Shown here in pieces: positions 33,891 to 42,011 of a DNA stretch of 64,000 bases. Below the pieces are notes generated by a model that saw only the letters and a list, made by a program, of their open reading frames with translations, was not told the origin of the DNA and searched no databases. Numbering within the stretch: position 1 is the stretch's first letter; each line of letters begins with the position of its first letter. The stretch comes from Bin52 sp965213935 (GTDB lineage Bacteria > Pseudomonadota > Alphaproteobacteria > Thalassobaculales > Thalassobaculaceae): contig CBDCAO010000010.1 of assembly GCA_965213935.1 (NCBI GenBank), positions 1 to 64,000 on the forward strand, read 5' to 3'. Both the position numbers and the translations under genes were made by a program.

Positions 33891-35827
33891 TGGAGGACAG
33901 TTTGAATTCCACTCAGATCTTCATCCACGCCGTGACGGCGCTCCCGGACGCGGTCAGGGAACGGCTCGACGACGATGCGCCCCTGGACTGGGCCGCGATC
34001 GAGGACCCCGCGACCGCGGTCGATCTCCGCGAGGCGACCCAGGCCGGACACCGCCTGCCCGACGCGGTGGAGACGCTGGCGGCAAGGCTCATCGGCGAGA
34101 TGGGCATCGTCCCCGCCGACCTCGTGGCCGGCTTCGAGCGCGAGGGCGCGGCGAGCGCGTGGCTCCCCCATCTCTCCCTCGAGCCCGACGGCGATCTCTA
34201 CCGCCTGCGCAACGACCGCACCGGCGAGGTTCATGCGGGAATCCGCGCGGAAGCGGTCGCGGGCCATGTCGTGCTCGCCCTCGACCTGGCCGCCGCCATA
34301 CACGAGACCGCCGAACTCTGGATCGACGCCAGCGAGCGGTGCGAAGCGGACCGGGAACGAACCGACCCACTGGCACGCTGCGCGGTCCGGATGGGAGACC
34401 GTTTGCAAGCGCTCGCCGGGGACAGCCCGAACGCCGGCGCTGCCTTGGCCACCCTCGCCGGCACCCTGGAGGATGCCTGGAACGCGCAGGACCTGGAGAC
34501 CCGTGCCGAGCTCTCCTCTGCCGTTCCGCCGGGCGCGCCCTCCGGCCTCTGCCCACCGCGCCGCCGCTATTTGACGCCGGTCCAGAGCTACCGCTTGCAT
34601 GCCTGCGATCCGGGCGAGATCCGCTGGATGCGCGCGTTGGCCGAACGGGCAGGCGTTCCGGTTCCGGTCCGGGCACTGAAGAATGCGGGCTCGCAAGAGG
34701 TGCCGGAAGACCCGCAACCCGCCGATCTCGGCGGAGCCATCGAGGCCGATCCGGACGATGCGCACGAACCGCAAGCCGGAACCCCGTCCGACGCGGAATT
34801 GGTGGATGCGCCCGGTTCCGGATCCGAAGATCTGGGGATCGGAAGGGAGCTTGCCGAACTGCGGCGGACCGCCGACCTGTTCTCGGCACCTGCGGCGAGG
34901 AATTCGGCGGCCGTTGCCGCAGCCGGTCCGGCCGCCGCGGCCGCTTCGCTCGACATGACCGCGCTGGAGGTCGAGATCGGGGTCGACGCGATGAACGCCC
35001 TCGAGTTCGGCCCCGATCCGGACGGTCCTGGCCTGGAAGAGGAGCTGGCCGGCCTCCGGGACGTCGCGAGCCTGCTTCCCGGCGCCGTCCGGCGCCGCCT
35101 CGGGAAATCCTACGGCGTCGGTGTCGCACTGGCATTGACCCGGCTTCAGGACGAGCGGCAGACCGACGAGGTCACCGCCGAACTGCGAAAGGCGATCGCC
35201 GGGAAACGATTGCCGTCATGGTTGGAAGAACTTGCGGCGGCCCTCATGGCGGACGCCGGGGCGGAGACCCGCGACGGCATGCGCACCCGGAGCGTGCGCC
35301 TCGATCTCACCGAAGGGCCGGAGCGCGGCTATCTCGCGACCGAGACCGGTTCCGGGGCCGCGGGGCGGCTCGGTCCGGGATGTCTGATGAGACAGACCCG
35401 GCTTGCGATGACGTTCGCGCGCGACGCCTGGAGCGGACTGGAGACCCTTCGAGCGTCGGCGACGGAAGCGGGATGGACCCTCGAGGAAGGCCGCAACGGT
35501 CACTCTGGACTCCGCGCGGACGAGCGCGAGACGCTGGAGGCCGCCCTGCAGATCCTGCGCACTTTCCACCGCATCCCCGATGCAAATCGGGACACCGCCC
35601 GTCCGCCCGGCGCGCTGAATCAGGCGGCAATGGCGGCCGAATCGATACGGGCCGTCGGCCCGACTGCCCGCGCCGCCGCAGGATGGCCGGGCGCGTCGCA
35701 GCCGCCCGACCCGCGCAGTCCTGAGGACGTCGCCAAGATCGTCGCTTGCGCCCGGGACCTGCATGGCTCGATCAAGTCGATTTCGGATCGCCTGATCGCC
35801 GGAGGCATGGCGGCTCATGGCGCGTAG
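33887..35827 (+). CDS. Unknown protein with two related halves, in the Tad operon
   Basis: 646 residues, not recognised. The N-terminal part (ALPDAVRERLDDDAPLDWAA ... GHRLPDAVETLAARLIGE) resembles the C-terminal part (SLLPGAVRRRLGKSYGVGVA ... GKRLPSWLEELAAALMAD). Both then continue into a beta segment and a helical segment, so an internal duplication is likely. The halves are joined by an acidic, Ala-rich linker at about 230-360. No signal peptide or membrane segment is seen, so it is presumably cytoplasmic. The start overlaps the cpaB stop (ATGA). Position implies a role in pilus assembly or its control; nothing in the sequence shows an enzyme activity. Confidence 0.75.
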   Translation: MMEDSLNSTQIFIHAVTALPDAVRERLDDDAPLDWAAIEDPATAVDLREATQAGHRLPDAVETLAARLIGEMGIVPADLVAGFEREGAASAWLPHLSLEPDGDLYRLRNDRTGEVHAGIRAEAVAGHVVLALDLAAAIHETAELWIDASERCEADRERTDPLARCAVRMGDRLQALAGDSPNAGAALATLAGTLEDAWNAQDLETRAELSSAVPPGAPSGLCPPRRRYLTPVQSYRLHACDPGEIRWMRALAERAGVPVPVRALKNAGSQEVPEDPQPADLGGAIEADPDDAHEPQAGTPSDAELVDAPGSGSEDLGIGRELAELRRTADLFSAPAARNSAAVAAAGPAAAAASLDMTALEVEIGVDAMNALEFGPDPDGPGLEEELAGLRDVASLLPGAVRRRLGKSYGVGVALALTRLQDERQTDEVTAELRKAIAGKRLPSWLEELAAALMADAGAETRDGMRTRSVRLDLTEGPERGYLATETGSGAAGRLGPGCLMRQTRLAMTFARDAWSGLETLRASATEAGWTLEEGRNGHSGLRADERETLEAALQILRTFHRIPDANRDTARPPGALNQAAMAAESIRAVGPTARAAAGWPGASQPPDPRSPEDVAKIVACARDLHGSIKSISDRLIAGGMAAHGA

Positions 35828-35935
35828 CGGAACACGTGGCTGTGCCCCGAACCGCCGCGACGATCTCGGGGTTCGGGGTCCGGGATCGCCGGGGCATTCC
35901 TGCGACCGGTCGATAACTTCGGGCTGGAAAGGCAT

Positions 35936-37066
35936 ATGACCCAAGCGGACAGCGGCCGGCATGCGGTCACTCGCGATCGCGCGGACTTTTACGGCGACCG
36001 GCGCCGCACCGGCGAATATCTGCGCCATGCCGCGACCAGGAGCGGTCGCCGTCCGATGTCCCTGGTCCGCGAGTTTCTGCGCCTGCGCCGCGGCCGCGGC
36101 AAACTCACCTTTCCGGAGTACGTGCAATACGGCGTCTACGATTCCGCACGCGTCGGCTCGGAAGAGCGGACACGCTTCATCGCCAACAATCTGCACTGGC
36201 CCATCACGCGCACGTGTTGCGACATGACCTTCCAGGCCGTGACGGAAGACAAGTGGCTGTGCTCCAAGACCCTTTCCCGGTCGGATATCCCGGTGCCCGA
36301 GACCCTCGCCGTCATCGACTGCGGTCATCGGACCTACCCGGGCACCCGCAAGATTTCCACGGTGGACGAGTTGCGGGAATTCTCGACCTCTCCCGATGCA
36401 CTGCCGTTCTTCGCCAAGGAAAACCGCGGAACCTGCAGTTGGGGCGCGATGCTGGCCCTGGAAGCCGATGCCGAGCGGATTCATATAAGGAATGAGGGGT
36501 GGATCGAGTACCGGACACTGCTCGACGAACGCATGGGGCAAACGCCCTATCTGCTGCAACGGGTGGAGCGCAATCACGCCTTTCTCGACCGCTATGTTGA
36601 CGCACTCGCTACCGTCCGACTCTGCATCCTCCTCTCGGACGACGGTATCGAGTTTCCTTTCGCGGTGCTCAAACTGCCGTCCGGCAAGCACATTGCCGAC
36701 AATTTTTGGCGTCCCGGCAATCTGGCCTGCGATGTCGATCCGGCGACCGGGACCGTCCGGACCGTTCGATCGAAAGACGCGCTCGGGACCACGGATTACC
36801 GGGAACATCCGGAAACCGGCAAGGCCCTTCTGGAGGAGCGCCTTCCGATGTGGGACCGCGTGCTCGCCCTGGCCGAGAAAGCGGCCTGGATGTTCGAGCC
36901 CGTCCGATACCAATCCATGGACATCGCCATCGGTGACGACGGGCCGATTCTGATCGAGGCAAACACCGGGGGGGGCTTCGACCTGCCGCAGCTCGCGAGC
37001 GGCAGGGGTTTCCTGACCGACGAGGTCATCGCGTTCTTCCGCCAGCGCGGATATTCGAAAATCTAG
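35936..37066 (+). CDS. Sugar-transfer-associated ATP-grasp protein
   Basis: 376 residues. The pattern fits the ATP-grasp family found beside sugar-transfer genes: FPEYVQYGVYDSARVGSEER, TEDKWLCSKTLSRSDIPVPE, PFFAKENRGTCSWGAMLALE, and the metal-binding end DDGPILIEANTGGGFDLPQL near residue 339. ATP-grasp enzymes ligate a carboxylate to an amine or thiol; here an acyl or aminoacyl group may be added to a sugar. The DegT-type aminotransferase begins 29 bases later. Substrates are unknown. Confidence 0.82.
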   Translation: MTQADSGRHAVTRDRADFYGDRRRTGEYLRHAATRSGRRPMSLVREFLRLRRGRGKLTFPEYVQYGVYDSARVGSEERTRFIANNLHWPITRTCCDMTFQAVTEDKWLCSKTLSRSDIPVPETLAVIDCGHRTYPGTRKISTVDELREFSTSPDALPFFAKENRGTCSWGAMLALEADAERIHIRNEGWIEYRTLLDERMGQTPYLLQRVERNHAFLDRYVDALATVRLCILLSDDGIEFPFAVLKLPSGKHIADNFWRPGNLACDVDPATGTVRTVRSKDALGTTDYREHPETGKALLEERLPMWDRVLALAEKAAWMFEPVRYQSMDIAIGDDGPILIEANTGGGFDLPQLASGRGFLTDEVIAFFRQRGYSKI

Positions 37067-37095
37067 GTCGCTAAACGCACGGAGCACCTGCAACC

Positions 37096-38325
37096 ATGCA
37101 GCCCATCTCACACGCCGCCGAGCCCGTTCCTTCGACCGCCGTCGACGAAATCCTCGCGTTGCTCCGAAGCGGCGACCTGTTCCGATACACGGCGGACGGC
37201 AACGCGCCCGTGACCAGTCTGGAAAAGGCATTCGCCGGGTTCATGGGCGTGCCGTTCGCACTCGCGGTGAACTCGTGCTCGTCCGCGATATTCCTGTCGC
37301 TGAAGGCTCTCGGTCTCGGTTCCGGAGAGCGCGTCCTCATACCGGCATTCACATTCGCCGCCGTACCGTCCGCCGTCTTGCATGCAGGCTGCACACCGGT
37401 CCTAGCGAACATCGGCCCGGACCTGCGTCTCGACATCGACGACTTCGAGAGAAAACTCACGCCCGGAATCCGCGCCGTTCTGTTGAGCCACATGCGGGGC
37501 CATACGTCGGACATGGACGCGATAACGGAGCTATGCGAAGAGCGCGACGTTCCCGTCATAGAAGATGCGGCACATTCGCTGGGCGCCACCTGGTCGGGTC
37601 GGAAGGTCGGCAGCATCGGCCGAATCGGATGTTTCTCCTTCCAGTCCTATAAGCTCGTCAACGCCGGCGAGGGCGGAATGCTCATCACCGAGGATCCGGA
37701 CCTCATCGCCCGCGCCATCATCATGTCGGGCGCCTACGAGCATAACTGGATTAAGCACGCGATCGTCAACTGCCGCTTTGGCCACTGGCAAAACAGGTTG
37801 CCGCTCTACGGTTTGAGGATGAACAACCTGTCCGCCGCCGTCGCATTGTCGCAGGTTCCTCACATCCCGAGCCGTGCCCGCAAGGGGCAAGAAAATCACG
37901 ACTATCTGGCGGCAAGACTGATCGCTTCGGGACGGTTCGACGTTCCGGCTCCGCTCTCGCAAGAATCCCGTGCTCCTGATTCAATACAGTTCTCTCTCAA
38001 CGGGCTCGATGCCGAAGATCATGCGGTGGAGTTCCAGCGCCTGGCCGTTGAACGGAGCGTGCAGGTGCAGATATTCGGACGCTCCCGCGACAACGCGCGC
38101 GCATTCTGGAACTGGGGGTTCCTCGGCCCGCAACCGGGACTGTCGCCGACCCGGGAAATTCTCCAACGAACCTGCGATGTCCGGCTTCCGGTGCACCTGG
38201 AGAAAACCGAATTGGACGCCATCGCGGAAGCGCTCGTGGATGCCGCGCGGACTGCTGCATCTGCGAAGTCTCCGGCGTGTCGGCAAGAAGCACCCGGATC
38301 CGGCGCGGAACGAGTCTCGGCATGA
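37096..38325 (+). CDS. DegT/DnrJ/EryC1/StrS-family PLP aminotransferase
   Basis: 409 residues. Fold-type I sugar aminotransferase features: FALAVNSCSSAIFLSLKALG, IPAFTFAAVPSAVLHAGCTP, VIEDAAHSLGATWSGRKVG near residue 156, and the Schiff-base lysine in FSFQSYKLVNAGEGGML near 185. Such enzymes add an amino group to keto-sugar nucleotides or related compounds for surface glycans. It pairs with the ATP-grasp gene just upstream, suggesting an amino sugar that is then acylated. No sugar dehydratase is in the window, so the pathway is incomplete here. Confidence 0.88.
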   Translation: MQPISHAAEPVPSTAVDEILALLRSGDLFRYTADGNAPVTSLEKAFAGFMGVPFALAVNSCSSAIFLSLKALGLGSGERVLIPAFTFAAVPSAVLHAGCTPVLANIGPDLRLDIDDFERKLTPGIRAVLLSHMRGHTSDMDAITELCEERDVPVIEDAAHSLGATWSGRKVGSIGRIGCFSFQSYKLVNAGEGGMLITEDPDLIARAIIMSGAYEHNWIKHAIVNCRFGHWQNRLPLYGLRMNNLSAAVALSQVPHIPSRARKGQENHDYLAARLIASGRFDVPAPLSQESRAPDSIQFSLNGLDAEDHAVEFQRLAVERSVQVQIFGRSRDNARAFWNWGFLGPQPGLSPTREILQRTCDVRLPVHLEKTELDAIAEALVDAARTAASAKSPACRQEAPGSGAERVSA

Positions 38326-38535
38326 CCGATCAGCATCGAGCAGGAAGGAAGACATCGAGGGGCCTACGCACTCCGGGCGCAGCTGTCGTCCGCCTTGCCT
38401 GTTGGGCTACAGAAATGCACCCGGTAGACTCTTTAGCAAACCGGTTGCGATTTCCCTCCTGCCGTCGGCTCGCTCGGATGAAGCACATGAGGGCGGATCG
38501 CCTCCCACACAGCGTCTCATTCGGATCCTGACAGG

Positions 38536-41500
38536 ATGAAGCACATGAGGACCGCCCCACTTGTCTGTCTGGCTCTTGCGCTCGCCGCCTGCGGCGGCGG
38601 CGGGGGTCATCTCGAGGTGACCGACCCCGTTGGGAACGGCCCGACGCACAAACTCGTGCTTAAACCGGGGGAAGCGTTTGAACATGTGCTGCCGATTCGG
38701 ATATCCGGCGGGCTTCCTCCGTATGAATCGAGACTGGACGACAACTGTCCCGACTGGGTGACGCTCCTCCCGGACCAGCACACTCTCGTGGGCACGCCTC
38801 CCGTCGAGAATGCCGGCAGAACCTCCTTCTGCACATACCATGTCACCGAGTCCGATCCCGGGTTTCGGCCGCAGCGGAGCGTTTCCCACGGACTGCGACT
38901 CGAGGTCGGGCCTCTGGAGGCTTCTGACCTCGCACTTCCGCCTCCGGGCACACTGAACCTCTCGGTCGGCATATTCGACAGCACGGAACTTTCGCCCGCG
39001 ACCGGCGGTGTCCGACCCTACGCCTACTCCTTCACCTGTGCCGGAGGGTCGCTTCCTTCCGGAATGAGCTTCGCACCCGAAACCCTCAGGTTCGCCGGCA
39101 CGCCCAATGTCCGCTTCCGCGATTCCTGCACATATTCGGTCACGGACAGTTCGGTGCCCGCCGCGATCGTATCCCAGGCCGTCGAGGTCGTGGTCGGAGG
39201 CCCCGTGACCGGGACGCTGATGCTTCCCGAATTCGTTGTGCCCGGGAACGTCCTGAATCTTTCGGTCGGCATATTCGACAGCACGGAACTTTCGCCCGCG
39301 ACCGGCGGTGTCCGACCCTACGCCTACTCCTTCACCTGTGCAGGAGGGTCGCTTCCCTCCGGAGTGAGCTTCGCGCCCGAAACCCTCAGGTTCGCCGGCA
39401 CGCCCAATGTCCGCTTCCGCGATTCCTGCACGTATTCGGTCACGGACAGTTCGGTGCCTGCCGCGATCGTATCCCAGGCCGTCGAGGTCGTTGTCGGAGG
39501 CCCCGAGACCGGGACGCTGATGCTTCCCGAATTCGTTGTGCCCGGGAACGTCCTGAATCTTTCGGTCGGCATATTCGACAGCACGGAACTTTCGCCCGCG
39601 ACCGGCGGTGTCCGACCCTACGCCTACTCCTTCACCTGTGCAGGAGGGTCGCTTCCCTCCGGAATGAGCTTCGCACCCGAAACCCTCAGGTTCGCCGGCA
39701 CGCCCAATGTCCGCTTCCGCGATTCCTGCACGTATTCGGTCACGGACAGTTCGGTGCCTGCCGCGATCGTATCCCAGGCCGTCGAGGTCGTTGTCGGAGG
39801 CCCCGTGACCGGGACGCTGATACTTCCCGAATTCGTTGTGCCCGGGAACGTCCTGCGCCTCAGGGTGAACGAGCGGGCCAGGGTCAGGTTCCTGATGGCA
39901 AGAGGGGGGGTGCCGCCGTACACCCATGGGCTTCATTGCTCGCAGCATCCTCCGGCCCAGTCCCCCGGTCCCATAACTCTCCCTCCGGATTTCCCCACAA
40001 CCGTCCTCCCCCCCGGTCTGGGGTTCGACGGGCTGACCCAGGTTCTGTCGGGCACCCCCGGTGATTCTTATGGCGGTCCGGACTGCACCTACTGGGTGAC
40101 CGACAGCGCCACCCCTCCCGCCACACTCGCCCGAAGCGTTGCGCTCATCATCGATCCCGCGCGCGCAAAATGGCGGTTCACGACACGGAGCCTTCTGCAA
40201 GAAGATCAACCTTTGATCCGCGATAATGAAGCTGATGCGGACCCACAGGAGGTTTTCACACTGCCTGCAGCGATACCTGAATCGGGATCATCAGGCGGTG
40301 TTCCGGTCTACCGGCTCGAGGTCAGCCCGCCGCTGACTTTCAATTCGGACCCGAACGAACTCATGCTGGGATACGTCCATCGCGGCAGCGATCCTCCGTT
40401 AGGCAGAACCTTCACGTACCGCTATCAGGTCCTCTTCGGCGATACGGTGGATGACACGCTGTGCATCGATGTCAGTTTCCGCAAGGACGCAGACAACGAC
40501 GACGACGCGACGAATGACCCGCTGTTCGCCTCCGTCCGGACTCGCGACGATGCGTACTGGGATGGCACGGAGTATCAGTGCCCGCCCGCGTCCCTGCAGT
40601 CGGCGTCCGCATCACACGCGGCGCCCTCCAACCCAGTCCACGAGGCGCTCGGACCCGTCCACGCCCGACGCGCACTCGATGTCGCCCACGGCGCCGTCCG
40701 CGACCGCGTCAGCGGCTGGACGCCAGGGGCTCCGCGCGTGCTCACCGCGATTTCGCCGCGTGTCGACATCGGCTCGCTGTCCGGGGAGAGCGACGGGTTC
40801 GACTATACGGGATCGAGCGAGTCGGTCAGTGCCGGAGCGGAGGTCGGGTCCGGCTCGTGGCAGGCCGGCCTGGTCGGCTCCTACACCCGGACCGAACTCC
40901 ACTACCGGGCCGTGCCGGCTCTTGCCGACCGCGGTTACCGTTCGGGCGAGCACACCACGGAAATCCTCTCCCTGCACCCCTTTGCGGCCTGGCACATGCC
41001 GTCGGGAGGAAGCGTCTGGACGTCGCTCGGCGCGGGAAGGGGCGAGCTGCGCCACCGTGACGATCTGGGGTTCCCATCCTTGTCGCACTCTGACGTACGC
41101 CTTCGCACCTACGCTGCGGGCGCTTCCGTTCCGGTGGCGGACATCATGTCCGGAGAGCTCGAAGCCGAAGCGGGCGTCGAATCCTTCGACTTCGAGATCG
41201 AGGGCGGGGGGCGGATTTCGTCGGCGCTGCCCACGCTGCGGGGGCGCGACTGGCGCGCCGGCCTGACATGGAGCGCGCCGGTCAGGGGAACACCTTCCCT
41301 GTCGATGGCCTACAGGCACCTGACCGGGGATGGACCCGAGGGTGGACAGCTTGAGGCGCGCGGCTCGGTGTCGGTGGAAGGCGTCTTCGATCCGCGCCTT
41401 ACCCTGACCGGAAGCGCCGAGGGCTCGTTCGGCCTCGGCGATGACGAGCACAACTCCTGGGGCCTTTCCGGCGGCGTCCGCTTCGCCCCGGGTGCGGACC

Positions 41501-41790
41501 GGCGCGGGTTCGGCCTGAAGCTTGACACGCGTCTCGTGCCCGTCGGCGATGGAGGAACCCCCGACCTGGGCATGCAGGGCGAAGCCGGCTACGGCCTGTG
41601 GAGCGGGAACCTCCTCGGAACGATACGGCCGTTTGCGGGCCTGGTCCGTTATTCGCGGGACGGCTCTTTCCGACGAAGCCTGGGTGTCGATTTTCGCGAG
41701 ACGCCCGCCTCGCGGGCGAGGCTCGAACTCTACGACCAGCCCCGCGATCGGTTGCGCGCGCTCAGGTTCGACCTGAGACACCGTTTCTAG
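38536..41790 (+). CDS. Lipoprotein autotransporter with tandem Ig-like repeats and outer-membrane barrel
   Basis: 1,084 residues. The N-terminus MKHMRTAPLVCLALALAACG is a lipoprotein signal with its cysteine in LAAC. Next come Ig-like (He_PIG type) repeats of 100 residues, each with ATGGVRPYAYSFTCAGGSLP and a second cysteine in RDSCTYSVTDSS, likely disulfide-linked. Three are nearly identical and one is divergent. From about residue 740 a beta-barrel follows (SAGAEVGSGSWQAGLVGSYT, IRPFAGLVRYSRDGSFRR), ending in RHRF with terminal phenylalanine, as expected for BAM-dependent insertion. It is probably a surface-exposed adhesin-like protein. The copy ATGAAGCACATGAGG at its start also appears 60 bases upstream. 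Confidence 0.83.
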   Translation: MKHMRTAPLVCLALALAACGGGGGHLEVTDPVGNGPTHKLVLKPGEAFEHVLPIRISGGLPPYESRLDDNCPDWVTLLPDQHTLVGTPPVENAGRTSFCTYHVTESDPGFRPQRSVSHGLRLEVGPLEASDLALPPPGTLNLSVGIFDSTELSPATGGVRPYAYSFTCAGGSLPSGMSFAPETLRFAGTPNVRFRDSCTYSVTDSSVPAAIVSQAVEVVVGGPVTGTLMLPEFVVPGNVLNLSVGIFDSTELSPATGGVRPYAYSFTCAGGSLPSGVSFAPETLRFAGTPNVRFRDSCTYSVTDSSVPAAIVSQAVEVVVGGPETGTLMLPEFVVPGNVLNLSVGIFDSTELSPATGGVRPYAYSFTCAGGSLPSGMSFAPETLRFAGTPNVRFRDSCTYSVTDSSVPAAIVSQAVEVVVGGPVTGTLILPEFVVPGNVLRLRVNERARVRFLMARGGVPPYTHGLHCSQHPPAQSPGPITLPPDFPTTVLPPGLGFDGLTQVLSGTPGDSYGGPDCTYWVTDSATPPATLARSVALIIDPARAKWRFTTRSLLQEDQPLIRDNEADADPQEVFTLPAAIPESGSSGGVPVYRLEVSPPLTFNSDPNELMLGYVHRGSDPPLGRTFTYRYQVLFGDTVDDTLCIDVSFRKDADNDDDATNDPLFASVRTRDDAYWDGTEYQCPPASLQSASASHAAPSNPVHEALGPVHARRALDVAHGAVRDRVSGWTPGAPRVLTAISPRVDIGSLSGESDGFDYTGSSESVSAGAEVGSGSWQAGLVGSYTRTELHYRAVPALADRGYRSGEHTTEILSLHPFAAWHMPSGGSVWTSLGAGRGELRHRDDLGFPSLSHSDVRLRTYAAGASVPVADIMSGELEAEAGVESFDFEIEGGGRISSALPTLRGRDWRAGLTWSAPVRGTPSLSMAYRHLTGDGPEGGQLEARGSVSVEGVFDPRLTLTGSAEGSFGLGDDEHNSWGLSGGVRFAPGADRRGFGLKLDTRLVPVGDGGTPDLGMQGEAGYGLWSGNLLGTIRPFAGLVRYSRDGSFRRSLGVDFRETPASRARLELYDQPRDRLRALRFDLRHRF
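38952..39851 (+). repeat. Three tandem 300-bp repeats inside the autotransporter gene
   Basis: Units begin at 38952, 39252 and 39552, each exactly 300 bases (100 codons), with only a few base differences between them. The period keeps the frame, so the copy number can change without breaking the gene. Homogeneity at synonymous sites suggests recent duplication or gene conversion. Confidence 0.95.
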
Positions 41791-42011
41791 ATGGCACGAC
41801 GGATCGTTCGATGAAACACGGCGGCATGCCTGTCACGGATTTCGAACCCTCGGGAAGCCTCCCGGCGGCTGCGAACGGCCGGGCCGGACGGCACGGTGGC
41901 GGCGTTCGATCCCTGCCGGATATCCCGAAATCGCAGCCGCAATCGACCGGCGCCCCCGACAAGACCGACCGTCGAGATGTCCACAATGCCCGGCCCAGGG
42001 AGCACATCGGA

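Noticed and set aside
35216..37231. 671-codon minus-strand frame opposite the ATP-grasp gene
   Set aside because: Spans an intergenic region and two real genes in antisense, with no family features.
38952..39851. The 300-bp repeats as a CRISPR array or transposon tandem
   Set aside because: Repeats are contiguous, in frame and coding for Ig-like domains; there are no spacers.
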